The notes beneath the pieces are model-generated. The model made no database searches. It saw only the letters and a list, made by a program, of their open reading frames with translations, and had not been told where the DNA came from. The translations under genes and the position numbers were made by a program. DNA of 64,000 bases from Castanea sativa. Taxonomy: Eukaryota > Streptophyta > Magnoliopsida > Fagales > Fagaceae. Below, one piece after another: positions 11,350-22,696 of the stretch. The stretch is taken from NCBI RefSeq assembly GCF_040712315.1, contig NC_134013.1:31097001-31161000 (forward strand). Reading direction: 5' to 3'. Position 1 is the first letter of the stretch. Every line of letters starts with the position of its first letter.

Positions 11350-12120
11350 TTATTCATTAAAGGGTGATCTAGGAGGGGCATAAAAAATATTTGGTAGTTG
11401 GACAGAGAAGTCTATAGGAGGATCAGGAGTAACTATAGAAGGAATATGTGGCTCATTTGGAGGATCAGGAGTAACTATAGAAGGAATATGTGGCTCATTT
11501 AGAAAAAGATCTAAGACAGATGAGGTAGATAAGACACGGAAGTGAGAGAGCTTGACAAAAGAGCGATGTTCCCAAAAGACAACATTACGGGAGATATGGA
11601 GACGATGAGAGACAGGATCATAACACCGATTACCCCTTTTGAGTTTCGCCATAGTAAAAAAAACAACAAAGTTTAGATCGAGGCTCAAGTTTGTTATGCT
11701 CATGTGGCTGAAGAAGAACGAAATAGGCAGAATCGAAGGAATGAAGGTGGTGATAGTTTGGAAGTGACCCAAAAAGGCACTCATATGGAGTTTGATTTTG
11801 GATAACAGGATTGGGAGTGTGATTAATAAAATGAACAGCAGCTTTGCCTAATAAAGGAGTAGGACCTTTAGTAGAGAGGAGAGCATGAACAGTGTCAAGA
11901 ATATGACGAAATTTTCGTTTGGCTTTACCATTTTGTTGGAGGTACTCGGACAAGTTAGTTGATGACCAGTGCCATAGGAATGTAAAACAACTTGGAAAGC
12001 ATATTGAGTGTATTCAAGAGCATTATCATATTGAAAATTTTTGATATGGTTGGAAAATTGAGTTTCAACCATTTTTGCAAAATTAGAATATACTTGCAAT
12101 AATTCTGAACGATATTTCAT
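11350..12120 (-). pseudogene. copia integrase remnant
   Basis: The frames at 12120-11848 (residues like VYSNFAKMVETQFSNHIK) and 11953-11630 (NGKAKRKFRHILD, HFINHTPNPVIQNQTPYE) match the second half of a copia integrase core. The C-terminal linker follows to 11350. Two overlapping frames are needed, so at least one frameshift exists. A 42-bp tandem duplication (AGGATCAGGAGTAACTATAG ... GGCTCATTT) lies at about 11418-11500 in the linker. Confidence 0.8.
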
Positions 12121-12289
12121 ATGAAAAATCTAGCTATAGCGAGAATAATCATTAACAAAGACAACAAAATTTCGAGATCCACCAATACTAGAGACAGAAG
12201 AAAGCCCTCAGACATCAGTTGGAACCGCATGAGGGCGTGTGGGAGCTCCAATGTGGAAGTTTTTGGCGGCGTTGAGTAGATCGGTTGAC

Positions 12290-12542
12290 AATCTACACGA
12301 TGATATGTCTCATCTCATAATCAGACGTCAGAAGTGACAGATCCGACAATGGCAGTGGTCTTGGCGGCAGAGGCAGGGCTTCTGGCGGCGGAGATTCAAC
12401 CTTAAGGACCTCTAACGGCAGCGGAGCAATCGGGAGAGGGCACTGAAAGGGCTTACTGACCACAAAAGTTGAGGCAGCAGAAAATACCAACAAAGACAAG
12501 ACTGCAAGACACAAGAAAATTAGAGTAGTGGCTCTGATACCA
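12290..12542 (-). other. GC-richer spacer and tRNA-Met primer-binding site of the copia element
   Basis: The 5' internal end of the copia element. Adjacent to the LTR at 12543, the - strand reads TGGTATCAGAGCCAC (about 12542-12528), complementary to initiator tRNA-Met. The rest (proline-rich open frame, PLPPRPLPLS) is not gag and I do not recognise it. Confidence 0.6.
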
Positions 12543-13358
12543 TGTTAGATATATTGAATGAATGTATTGTATTTCTCAAATAATAAAATATACATGAGTG
12601 CCTTTATATAAGAGGTAAAGTATGTAATACAAGTATGTGTGCTATACAAGCAAACAAGGTGGGCCTAAATTCCACAGCCCTATTACACATTAACAAATGT
12701 GATTAGCAACGTTAAACTAAAAGGATTGGGGTAAGAAAAGGTCTCAATCAATCAAAATTGACTTAAGGGTGTTTTGTGAAAAACTCCATTTTGATTCACT
12801 ATTTTCTAGTGAATGTTGTATTTTTTTTCTATGAGATTTTTGTGTATTTTGAAAATGTACCATGTGAGGTTTTATATAGTGGAAAAAAATGGGGTTTGGA
12901 ATGGCTCCCAGACGATGTGGGATTCATTCTAAACCTCATCCATTATTGGAAAAAACTTGCATTTTTTATGTCTTTGAAACCCTAGATGCGTACGCAAGAG
13001 TGTGCTTGCGTACACATGTTTTGGCCCACGTATGCAGGCTGTTGCCCACGTATGTGGGCTGAGGGCCTCTTTGGTCAGTTATTTCCAAAAATAGATTTTT
13101 GCTCATTTAAAAGGTTATATTTTCCAATTTAACACTTTTCAAGTAAATTTGATATCTGATTGGACTCTAAATTAGCCTTAAGCCTTAGAGTTTAGGCATC
13201 ATTGAGGAACGGGGGCCCAAATCGTAAGGGGTACAAAATGCGGTGTCTACAATCCCTCTAACTCATTACCTGATTCTCCTAATTGTAACTTGGACTTTTC
13301 CCATGACTCAACGCACCTTCCGTTTTCTCAATGGAGATTTCATTTGAAAAACTCTAAT

Positions 13359-13496
13359 GGGTCGTTTGGTATGGCATTTTAAGCAATGGTTTTCAATTTT
13401 TAAACAATATTACACGTATTTTCATACATTTTTTTACCCACACGTATTTCAAAAAAATACAAACAACGTTACTAGAACAACGTTACCAAACAGACC
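13359..13496. mobile_element. MITE, GGGTCGTTTGGTA ... TACCAAACAGACC
   Basis: This 138-bp element has clear terminal inverted repeats (GGGTCGTTTGGTA and its near-complement). It is about three quarters identical to the copy at 2603-2742. AT-rich interior, no coding capacity. It sits about 20 bp upstream of a TATA box. Confidence 0.7.
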
Positions 13497-13513
13497 TTCA
13501 AATTTTGTAACTT

Positions 13514-13519
13514 TATATA
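13514..13519 (+). promoter_or_regulatory. candidate TATA box of an interrupted gene
   Basis: CTTTATATAGG lies about 30 bp upstream of a pyrimidine-rich stretch and of the CCACG|GTAAGTT donor at 13571/13572. It would place a transcription start near 13545. The position directly after a MITE suggests the transposon abuts or supplies promoter sequence. Inference from sequence only. Confidence 0.4.
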
Positions 13520-13544
13520 GGACCTACTCTACTGTCTCACTCAA

Positions 13545-13844
13545 CCCAGAACTATTCTTTTATTCCCCACGGTAAGTTCTCTCTTCACTTCATTTTTTTC
13601 CCTTTTTTGTTATCTGCCTTCACTTTCCCATTTCTCTAAAATTTCTTTCATCTTTATCCGCCCCTTTCCTCTCTTCCACTCACTCTGCCATTGACGAAAC
13701 TAATTCCTACTAAGCTTTGTTCTCTATTTTTCTATATTTTAGGCAGATCGGTGTCTTCGCTTGATCCTTCTTCTTCCGAATTCAAAGTCAAGACTCCAAG
13801 GTTGAGATCAAAGACGCCAACTCAAAACACAAACCAGCCTTCAG
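13545..13844 (+). pseudogene. 5' exons of an unrecognised host gene interrupted by the gypsy element
   Basis: A first, presumably untranslated exon would end at 13571 before GTAAGTTC. A second exon, 13743-13844, lies between TATATTTTAG and GTCAGTATC. Reading GC-AGA-TCG it is open, and it joins in frame to the exon at 23473-23578, whose acceptor (CTGATTATAG) and donor (AAGAG|GTAAGT) fit. The gypsy element would lie in the intron between them. The first in-frame ATG is in the later exon. I do not recognise the product and see no downstream exons. The splice sites fit better than chance, but this remains a model. Confidence 0.4.
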
Positions 13845-13956
13845 GTCAGTATCTCTCTCTCTCTCTCCATTTCTTATTGTGGCTTTATCTTTCTCTCTTC
13901 ATTTTGAGTTAGGAATTTAGTGGGTATATGGATTATGTTTTGTTCTCTAATAATGG

Positions 13957-14396
13957 TGATGAAGCAGGAATTTGCCTCGTCAATATGATGGATGACCTGT
14001 AAAACCTGTGTCACTGGAATACACTCAATAAACAAGGGCACCGATTTAGGGCCTACCAAGGACCCTTCGATACTTAAGTTAGCTTATTCTCTCTAGAAAA
14101 ACTATAATTTGTATAGCAGTTGTGTGTTCATCCCCTTTTACCTGTTTTTCTTGGCTTTATATAACCTTAGGCTAAGTTAATACTCATAATATCATTGTGT
14201 TGCAACTGGGTAATCAATGCTTAATGATTGCAAATTAACTCCAACATTTTCTGTTCGTAACCGGTCCTTAATTCTGCATTATTGGATGTTGGTAACGGTT
14301 TTGTGCTATTCATTGCCCAGTCATTGATTGCTGCCAGGAGTTAATGCACATACGCTCGTCCATAACCTTACTCATCACTGTCATGGATGGTTTACA
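13957..14396 (-). repeat. 3' LTR of the Tat-like element
   Basis: On + it begins TGATGAAGCAGGAATTTGCC and ends ...GGATGGTTTACA; read on -, TGTAAACCATCC ... CTGCTTCATCA. It aligns throughout with 23009-23459, with scattered substitutions and a short indel near 13988. The outer flank is AATGG (13952-13956). Confidence 0.75.
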
Positions 14397-14399
14397 AGT

Positions 14400-14976
14400 A
14401 ATGGACGACCATTTATATGCTACTCGTCAGTTGTCCCCCCTTTTTCCTTTGTCGTCTATCGTCTGGATGAGCTAAGGAATATGGAAAGTCTGTTTTGGAC
14501 GGATCACTTTGTATGTGCCCCGAGATTCTCCTCCCATCTCATTTACTGTGGGGCGACATTTTTGTCAGCCGATCGCCACGTTCCATGTTTGTGTTGGCCG
14601 CATGTGTGTGTCTTCCTTAAGTTTCCCATGCATTAAATTCATTTCCTTTTTTATTTATATCAAAAAGCCTTCTCATATTCTTCTTCTTCTTCTTCGTTAT
14701 ACATTGAGCTTGGAGTCTGAAACCAGAAGAGAGTTCCTGCACCTTCTGTATGGTAAAACTCCATTTCCTCCCTTAATGGTTGATTTTAATTTCATTAAGA
14801 AGGAAACTCCCTCTATTTTGTTCTTCTTCGCTAGGCTAGGAGTGTTTCTTGACTCTTCTAGTGGTTGTCGTCCCCACATTGGTTTATTTGTGCCTTGAGA
14901 CTGTGGGGCTCTTAGGCCTGTTTTGAAAAGCCTTTACCCTCTACTCCATCAATCTTTAATTGCCCATCATCTAGAG
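14400..14976. other. 3' internal region of the Tat-like element
   Basis: Between the 3' LTR and the antisense ORF. A pyrimidine tract TCCCCCCTTTTTCC (about 14434-14447), purine-rich on the element's sense strand, may be a polypurine tract displaced from the LTR or a remnant. A (CTT)n run occurs at about 14680-14695. The open frames here show no recognisable domain. Confidence 0.4.
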
Positions 14977-16963
14977 ATGACTGCTATAGAGTACCGAGAC
15001 AGCGACATTAGGTCCAACGAGTTAGAAACTGGTTTTTCATTAAGTGGTGAGTCCACAGATAAAGATTTTGAAATTGTAATGTCAAAACCTCCCATCGTCT
15101 TTAAAAATTCCATCGTCTTCAATCCCCTTTCATGCTCTCTCCGAGTCTTGTCTTTACGAGTTGAGACATTTGAAATCTATTCGCAAGAGGTTTCAATTTC
15201 CAGAAAGGGTAGCTATAAGATTACCTCGTCCAAACGAAGAAGAGTGCACCTTTGCTCATGGCGAGGTGAGTTTTTACAAAGCTACCTTTTCTAGCAGCCT
15301 CCGTTTTCTTGTTCATTCGTTTATCATGCAACTCCTTTCTACTCTCAATGTTGCACTTGGTCAGCTTGTCCCTAACGCATGGAGGATGATTATTAGTTGT
15401 ATGTCGATTTGGGTATCTGTCCATGATGGGGACATGATTACCTTAAATGAATTTCTTTATATGTACTGCTTGAAACCTTCCACCGATTATGGGTATTTTG
15501 AACTTCTACCTTGGAATAAGGAGTCTAGAATCGTCCGTAGCTTCCCTACTTCCGTTCGTGACTAGAAAACATGATATTTCTTTATTTCTAGATCTGGATG
15601 GGAAACCATGTCTGATGACCTGTGGGGTGAAGTCCCATGGTTGCTACGGAAATGGGAAATCCCTTCTTTTGGTGCATCTCTCTTTCCTCTTCATTAAACT
15701 GGTTGTTTTAAGTTTGCTATTCTTCTGATCTCCTTTTTTGCTTTATTTTATTTATCGTCCTTTGTTGGTGGAATGCTACCAAGGACGAATTAAGGTTGCC
15801 CTTAAGTTTGCCCTCACAATTGACGATTTCGATGAGCTGGTTGATCCTCATCATTTGTACGAGTATTGCCTTGGACCTGAGCCTTCTGCATACATTTTGA
15901 AGAAAATAGCCCAGGTAGAGAAGAGTAGGTTTTTAATTCTTTGTCCTTCCTTGTTTTACCTTATAGATTTTTTCCCTATTAACCTTCTTTTTGCAAAAAT
16001 GGCCATTAGGTATAGCAAAGACAAATATGTCCGTGTTAAGAGCTTGAAGAATGAACCCCTATCTCACATTACCCCCAGATCAAAGAAACGCAAGCTGGAT
16101 GAAGGGAAGGACGAGACTCCTACCCCCTATCACTCTTTGGTACTCTGTATTCTCCCACACCTTCTCTTAAGATGATGACCTTCAATCCTCCGACCACATG
16201 CTTTAAAGGGAAGGCCAAGGTTGGCAAGAGTGTTTGGGATGACCCTGCTACCGCCCTTGGACGAGCTCATAATGTCATTACTGACGACGAGCTTAAAGGT
16301 CTCTCGTCCATCCCTTCTCACGAACTAATTAGCCGCCATATTCACAAACTAGTGCAGGTATTTTACTTAACGTTTCTTCATTACGTCATTAAGTATTTAC
16401 ACCTGTTAAACATTACTAACCTTTCTTTCTCTTTTCAGGTTCTTGGTGAGTCCCTTTGTCTGACGACAGACTACTTGAACAACGAGGAGAAAGTAGTAGT
16501 GGCCAACTCCAAGGTTGATTCTATTGAGGCCGAGAGCTCCAAGTTGAAGAAGGATCTGATTGAAGTTATAGACCAATCGACCAAGGCTAAAGAGAAGATG
16601 AAAGAACTAAAGGAAGCACTGAAGGTTGAGAAAAAGCTCGTCATTCAAAAAGATGAGGAAGTCCAAGCTGCCCTCCTGAGAATGGACGAGGAACGTGAGA
16701 AGGTGATTGCTAGGTTCCTGGAGTCTAATCGCTTCTCCGACATGCAGTTCGAGCAGTACTTCAAAGGCTTCGAGCTTCTTCGTTGGTGGATGATGAAGCA
16801 CCATAGCCATGTAGTGAATTTTGCAAATCTAGACTTTGAAGCTATTGATACTGAGATCCTTGCTGACGAGGCTAATGAGAAGGAAGGCGAGACCATTACT
16901 GAAGCTACTGATGTTGTTGAAGGTGAAGGTGCGGCTACAAGAGGAGCTACTGACAAGGCTTAG
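14977..16963 (+). pseudogene. antisense accessory ORF of the gypsy element (PF04195-type)
   Basis: On the strand opposite to pol. After a leader exon (ATG 14977) comes a domain at about 15161-15660 with RLPRPNEEECTFAHGEVSFY, FLVHSFIMQLL and QLVPNAWRMIISC. This is the pattern of the 'putative gypsy type transposon' family (Pfam PF04195). The domain is broken by TAG and TGA where a tryptophan codon is expected (about 15563-15577). Further segments at 15778-15914 and 16172-16360 are followed by a coiled-coil region at 16440-16963 (KKDLIEVIDQSTKAKEKMKE, then a SDMQFEQYFKGFELL segment and an acidic tail). Intron-like gaps with GT/AG borders lie between them, for example the tract ending CTTTTCAG at 16438. 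Similar antisense ORFs are known in Tat-lineage elements; their function is unknown. Confidence 0.7.
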
Positions 16964-17019
16964 ACAAAGGCAGGCCGTGTTGAGGAGATCGTCAATGCTC
17001 CTTGAAGTAGAAATCTAAG

Positions 17020-17410
17020 TAACTTTTTTTTTTTTTTTTTCATTTTAAAGACAATGGATGCCTCCTGCTTTGAGGCTTTTAATTTAGAAACAATGGGTGC
17101 CTCTTGTTTTGAGGCTTTTATTTTAGAAACAATGCATTTGTTTTGAACTTTGAAGTTCTTCTTCTTATGATATATGCTTGCTCTTTTATTACCTTGCTTA
17201 AGATTTTAACTCTTCATTTTGAGTTTTTACTGTATGTTGTGATTTAACTCATCTTGTGAGTTTTTACCACATTTATAATTTTAACTTGTGATTTTAACTC
17301 ATCTTGTGAGTTTTTACCACATTTATGATTTTAATTCGTCATTTTGAGTTTTTACCATATTTTGTGATTTTGACTCTTCTTTTGAGTTTTTACCACACTC
17401 ATGATGTTCA
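17020..17410. repeat. tandem repeats after the antisense ORF
   Basis: First, a T-run and two copies of about 47 bp (TGCCTC-TG-TTTGAGGCTTTTA-TTTAGAAACAATG at 17057-17135). Then about five copies of a roughly 45-bp unit (GATTTTAACTCATCTTGTGA / GTTTTTACCACATTTAT) at 17205-17405. These lie between the convergent 3' ends of the antisense ORF and pol, a usual place for variable minisatellites in Tat elements. Confidence 0.75.
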
Positions 17411-17764
17411 CGCGTCATTCGAGCTTTTACCATTCGTGTTCTTATAACGTTTGTGGTTTGAACTTGTTGCTAGACTTCAGATACTTCCTTTTCTTCATTG
17501 ATCTTAGGTTTGACACTTTGTCAAACTTTATTGAAAAAAAGGAATGGCTGAACAAGCCTTATTATTTCATGCATTCCTCATATACGAGGGAATTACAAGG
17601 AAATAGCAAACTGAAAATAGCTTTATCAAAATACTTGAAGGAAAAGAAATACTTAGAAAAAAAAATTAAATCTCGCTTATCTGATGTGTCGTCAAAAGAG
17701 GTGCTCTTACAAATACAGCTTATTAGACCAAGCAATAGCTTTTACTGATAGTACTTCTTAAGAT

Positions 17765-18973
17765 GTTCCACATTCCAAGGACGAGGAAGTGGATTGCCTT
17801 CCAAATCCTTCAAATAATAGCTTCCTCGTCTGGAATAACGGACGACCTTGTATAGGCCTTCCTAAGTAGACCTTAACTTCCTTTGCGCTAAATCCCTAGT
17901 AGCTTATGAGAATTTTCGCAGAACCATGTCGTCGGGGTTGCACCTTTTGAGTTTTACCCTCTGATTATAGTACTTCTGCATTTTTTGTTGGTACCAAGCT
18001 ATTCTCAAGGCTACCTCATCTCTGACTTCAGCCAAACAATCCAAGCTGAGCCTTAGTTCGTCATTGTTTGAACCTTTGTCATGATGAGTTTGCCTAAGAC
18101 TAGAGACTCCTATCTCGACTAGGATAACCGCTTCAGTGCCGAAGGCCAACTTGAATGGAGTCTTTCCTGTTGGTGTTCTCACTATCGTCTTGTAAACCCA
18201 TAATACCCCAGGTAACTCTTCTGGCCATGCACCCTTTGCTCCCTCAAGTCGTGCTTTGATGAGTTTAAGCAAAGTACGATTTGTTACTTCTTTTTGCCCA
18301 TTAGCTTATGGATTCCCTGGTGACGAATAGTGATTTTGTATCCCTAGATCTGCGTAAAACTCTTTGAATTTTCGACTATCGAATTGATGACCATTATCAG
18401 ATATGATTGTCCTAGGGATCCTGAACCTACAGACAATGTTCTTCCAAACAAAGGTCTGTATCTTGTCTTCGATGATTACCACTAGTGGTTCTGCTTCGAC
18501 CCATTTGATGAAGTAATCAATGGCTACAAGCAGAAACCTCACTTGCCTTTTTCCCAAAGGGAGTGGGCCGACGATGTCTATTCTCCATGTAGAAAATGGT
18601 CAGGGTGAAGAGATGCTCGTCAGTAATTCCCTAAGTATATGCTGCACATTGCCGAACCGCTAAAATTTATCGCATTTCTTCACAAGTTCAATTGCATCCT
18701 TTTGCATAGTTGGCCAAAAGTAGCCTACCCTAATTGTCTTTCCCACCAGGGACAAGGTCTGGAATGGTTACCACAGACTCCTTCGTGTATTTCTCGTAGC
18801 ACATACATCGCTTCGTCAGGGGCCAAGCACTTTAGGTATGGCATCGAGAATCCTCTTTTGTAAAGTTCTCCATTCAAAACAGTGAACCTTGCTACTCGGA
18901 CTTTGACCTTCTTTGCCTTTGATGCGTCAGATGGGAGTTGGCCATCTCTGATGTAGAATATGATTGGTTCCAT
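17765..18973 (-). pseudogene. gypsy integrase
   Basis: The 18973-18725 frame carries the N-terminal zinc-binding part (VLREIHEGVCGNH). The 18557-18306 frame carries the catalytic core with LLVAIDYFIKWVEAEPL and TIISDNGHQFDS. The 18272-17904 frame has GAWPEELPGVLWVYKT, TPFKLAFGTEAVIL and the C-terminal basic part. First and second acidic residues of the DDE triad are visible. At least one stop (after SSPGNP, near 18306) and a break between 18725 and 18557 make it non-functional as it stands. Confidence 0.9.
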
Positions 18974-19888
18974 CTAGTCACTTTGTTGCTGGATTGAAAG
19001 GGCCTGTAGTCCATCAATACTGGGGATTGTCTGAACCTCCATGAGTAAGCCTTCCGTTGTTGGAGCATCTTCTGTTAAGGCAAGTCTACCAATCTCGTCA
19101 GCAGCTGAGTTTTCTTCCCTTGGGATTAGCTCGAGTTTAACGCTATCATACTCAACAATGAGCTGGCTCGTTAGTTGTAGGTATTTCTTCATTCTTTCCT
19201 CCTTTGCTTCATATTCGTTGGTTATTTGTCCAACGATCAACTTGGAATCAGACGTCAATCTCAAATTCTTGACTCTCAAAGCTCTTGCAACCCTTAAGTT
19301 GGCAAGAATTGCTTCATACTCTGCCTCATTATTTGTTGTTGGAAACTTGAGTTGAACCCCATATTTAAGGATGCCATTCTTTGGCAATATCATTATGACA
19401 CCAACGCCCCCGAGTCTTGTTACAGACGAGCCATCTAAGCAAATTGTCCAATACTCTGCTTCCTCATTAGGGTCTAGAAGAGTAAATTCTGCAATGAAAT
19501 CTTCTAAAGCTTGTGCCTTGATTGCTGTTCTTGACCTGTACTCATTGGCAAACTGGCTTAGCTCAACTGCCCACTAGACAATACGACCTGCAGCATTTTT
19601 TTTGCTCATTGCTTTTCGGATTGGTTGGTCTGTCATGACTACAATGGTATATGCCTGGAAGTATGGACGAAGCTTTCTTGAAGCCACAATTAATGAGAAG
19701 GCCATCTTCTCCATGCGTGGATACTTTGCTTCGGCACCCTGAAAAGCTTGACTAGTATAATACATTGACCTTTGTATCTTGGATTCCTCGCGGATCAAAG
19801 CGGAACTAGCGGCTATTGGTGATACAGCCAAGTATAAAAACTGGTCTTCTCCTTCTACTGACGGGCTTAGTAATGGAGGCTTGGCCAA
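18974..19888 (-). pseudogene. gypsy RNase H plus additional archaeal-type RNase H
   Basis: The 19888-19574 frame is the usual gypsy RNase H linked to RT (YYTSQAFQGAEAKYPRMEK, LRPYFQAYTIVVMTDQPI). After a stop where a tryptophan is usual (19574), 19570-18974 holds a second RNase H (GVGVIM, TTNNEAEYEAILANLRVA, LTSDSKLIVGQI, RMKKYLQLTSQLI). Such a second RNase H, thought to be acquired from the host, is diagnostic of Tat/Ogre/Retand-like elements. Confidence 0.9.
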
Positions 19889-19903
19889 ATACTCCTTAAG
19901 GCT

Positions 19904-20816
19904 CTAAAAGGCCGCCTCACACTTGCCCGTCCATTGAAAAGCCTGTTTAAGAACTTTAAAGAAAGGAAGACACTTGTCAGTGGCCTTTGAGACAAACCTA
20001 TTTAATGCTGCTACTCGCCCCGTCAGTCTTTGCACCTCCTTGACTGTCTTGGGAGAAACCATGTCAAGTATGGCTTTGACCTTCTCCGGGTTTGCCTTAA
20101 TTGCTCGCTGAGACACCATAAAGTCTAGGAATTTTCCTGATGAGACTCCAAAAAGGCACTTCACAGGGTTAAGCTTCATCCTATATCCTCTCAAGGTATC
20201 GAACGACTCTTGAAGGTCTACAAGATAGGTTTTAGCTTCCCTGCTTTTAACGAGCATATCGTCTATATAGACTTCCATATTCCTCCCTATCTTCTTACTA
20301 AACATCTGATTTACCAATCTTTGATAGGTGGCACCTGCGTTCTTCAGTCCAAACGGCATGACTTTGTAGCAATATAAGCCTTGGCTAGTAATGAACGCAG
20401 TTTTCTCCTGATCTTCTTCCTTCATTAGGATTTGGTTATAACCTGAAAAAGCATCCATGAAGGTTAGTAGTTTGTCGCCAGCCGTTGAGTCAACAAGCTG
20501 GCAATTCTGGGAAGGGGAAACTGTCTTTAGGACATGCATTGTTCAAATCAGTGAAGTCCACACACATTCTCCATTTTCCATTGGACTTCTTTACCATAAC
20601 AACATTTGCAAGCCATTTTGGATAGTAGACTTCTCTAATGAATCCAGCAGTTAAAAGCTTTTCCACCTCTTCCATGATTGCTTTATTCCACTCTAGAGTG
20701 AATACTCGTCTCTTTTGTTGAATGGGCTTCTTTGTTGGGTTAACATTAAGACTATGCTCTATCACTCGCCTATCGATCCCTAGCATGTCCTCGTGGCTCC
20801 ATACAAAGACATCCAA
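19904..20816 (-). pseudogene. gypsy reverse transcriptase
   Basis: Two overlapping frames (20816-20490 and 20539-19904) cover the domain: [69 protein letters not shown] and the catalytic YIDDMLVKS. A frameshift near 20510-20535 is the only obvious break. The last part ends with LTGRVAALNRFVSK and FQWTGKCEAAF. Confidence 0.95.
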
Positions 20817-20822
20817 GTTCTT

Positions 20823-21359
20823 TTACAAGGACTTCACCAATTTGTCCTTCAAAGTCTGTTGAAGCTCCTTTCCTACCTTGGTGGTTTTAGATGGATCTCC
20901 TTCTACTAGCACTACATTTTTCGCCTCCTCCATGGGTTCGGGTCGTTCTTCTTCTACCATCCAAGTGTGATTTTCCCTAGATGACAAGACCACCAAGTAA
21001 CATTCTCGAGCCAAAATTTGGTCCCCTATGATTTCTCTAGTTCTGTGGGGGGTTGGGAATTTCACTTTCAGGCAATATGTGAAAGTTGCTGCCTTAAGGC
21101 GATTAAGGCTTGGTCTCCCAAGAATCACATTGTAAGACGAAGGGCAGTCGACAATTGAGAAATCTACCATCCTCATCACTTGAGCAGGGTAGGTTCCTGC
21201 TATAATCTGTAATGAAATGATTTCCTTTGGATAAACATGGTCTCCATTGAAGCTAACTAACGGAGATTTGAAAGGCTTGAGGCGTTTTAGATCCAACTTC
21301 ATCTGCTGAAAAGCCGTCATATACATCACATTTGTCGAGCTCCCATTGTCCACCAGCAC
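20823..21359 (-). pseudogene. gypsy aspartic protease
   Basis: The frame begins at an active-site-like LVDNGSSTNVMY (D-N-G-S in place of the commoner D-S/T-G) and runs through NVILGRPSLNRLKA, the flap/ILGR part of retropepsins. It is followed by a linker toward RT. It ends at a stop just before the RT frame. Confidence 0.85.
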
Positions 21360-21658
21360 TCTTCAAGTGTTGAACCCCTCAATGGCTAACATAATGACTA
21401 GGGGTCAATATGGGGCTGCTTGATCCCCTTCACATCTTGCTCAGAGAAGAAAATGTCGTCATTCCTAGTGCGATGATGTTTTTCCATTAGGTGCTAGACA
21501 TGGACGTTGTTCACCTGCCTCTACACCGCCTTCCTCAGGGACTTGTATGATCCTCCAACTATTGGTCCTCCAGTGATCGTCATTATCTCTCCAACGATGG
21601 GCTTGAGATTGTCTTGATCTTCCTCTCTTTGGTCGTCAGTAGGTTTCTCTTCTATTCA

Positions 21659-22696
21659 TTAGCGAGCTTGATAGTCTTTCTTAACAAACTTTTGGAGTTT
21701 CCCCCTTTGGATCAACTCCTCTATCTGTTCTTTCAAATCCCTGCATTCGTCTGTATAATGACCATGGTCCTTATGGAAGCGGCAGTACTTCTTCGGATCT
21801 CTTCGCTTTGAGAATGAGCTTAATGGTTTAGGCGATTTCAAGGCAGGGTCGTCCTTTATCTGCATAAGAATCTTGACTACAGGCATTATCAAAGGGGTGA
21901 AATTCAGCTTCTTCTTTGATGATGCGTCTAGACTACTTTTACTAGTCTTAGCTTCCATAAGATTATCTTTGCGCTCCTTCTTTTTGCTTTGGGATTTTGC
22001 ACCTTCGTCTTTCTTTCGTTTGCCTGCCAGTCCCTTTGTCATCAGTGCGTCTTCCCCATTCATGTATTTTTGTGCTTTAAACAGCAAATCCGTCATCGAG
22101 GTCGAAGGAGTTTTCCCTAAGGAGAAAACAAGGTCAGGATTGATCAGCCTAGCCTGGAAGGTCATCATTATCACTTGCTCATCAGCCTCATCAATTTCTA
22201 GGATTGCTTTGTTGAATTTCTTCACATATTCCCTCAGGGTCTCTCCTTCCTACGGTTTCACAGTTAACAAATAGGAAGTGGGCCTCTTATGGCGTTGGCC
22301 TCTAATGAAGTGACAGACGAAGAAGTCACTTAGCTGGTCAAAGTTTGCAATAGACACTGCAGGCAGCTTACTGAACCATACCCGTGCTGCTTCCCTAAGG
22401 GTTGTTGGGAAGGTCCTGCAAATAACTTCATCTAGGGTCTGCTAGAGACTCTGAATTATTTTGAATGCTCCTATATGGTCCAGAGGGTCCTTAGTGCCAT
22501 TGTAGACCTCCAGCTGAGGGAAACAAAATTTGGGAGGTAAGGGGCACTCTAGAACACTAGTTGTGAAGGGTGAGTTGGTCCTTTTGATCATGCCATCCAG
22601 GTTTATTGCTGTCTTTCCCTTCATGGTGTTCTTGACCTCATCCAACTCCTTTCTCATGTTTTTCATCATTTGGTCACTACCACAAGTTGATTGCAC
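21659..22696 (-). pseudogene. gypsy gag
   Basis: 22696-22442 holds PLPPKFCFPQLEVYNGTKDP and DHIGAFK, then a stop. The frame continues through FPTTLREAARVWFSKLP (about 22410-22360). Then 22225-21659 holds GETLREYVKKFNKAILEI (start just upstream) and a Lys-rich stretch, ending with CRFHKDHGHYTDEC, a zinc-knuckle-like Cys/His cluster. This is a retrotrans_gag-type capsid protein with two or three internal stops. Confidence 0.9.

Larger units (their letters stand above)
9482..12695 (-). mobile_element. Ty1/copia element, truncated, on the - strand
   Basis: The two 153-bp LTRs (9482-9634 and 12543-12695) begin TGTTAGATATA on + and are about 93% alike by eye. Just inside the right one, the - strand reads TGGTATCAGAGCCAC, the initiator-tRNA-Met primer-binding site. 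Just inside the left one is a purine-rich tract on - (complement of CCCCCCTCAAACTC). The flanks are AAAGT (9477-9481) and AATGT (12696-12700), a probable diverged target duplication. The internal part is only 2.9 kb, against 4-5 kb usual for copia. Integrase, reverse transcriptase and part of RNase H are there, but gag and protease are missing. Confidence 0.9.
8318..13251 (-). mobile_element. gypsy-type solo LTR (about 1.7 kb) split by a copia insertion
   Basis: Read on -, it starts TGTAGACACCGCATTTTGTA (13251 downward) and ends near 8318 with ...CATTATGTCCACA. It is bounded by ATCAC (8313-8317) and ATCCC (13252-13256), an aged target duplication. The first bases and the GAGTCGCCACCTAG phrase (8340s) are familiar from plant gypsy LTRs and their leaders. 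Its two halves are 8318-9481 and 12696-13251; the copia element 9482-12695 lies between. No gag or pol of its own is present. Confidence 0.75.

Noticed and set aside
14328..14898. Overlapping open frames on + upstream of the antisense ORF
   Set aside because: Partly inside LTR sequence and not matching any domain; they may be leader sequence but cannot be supported as coding.
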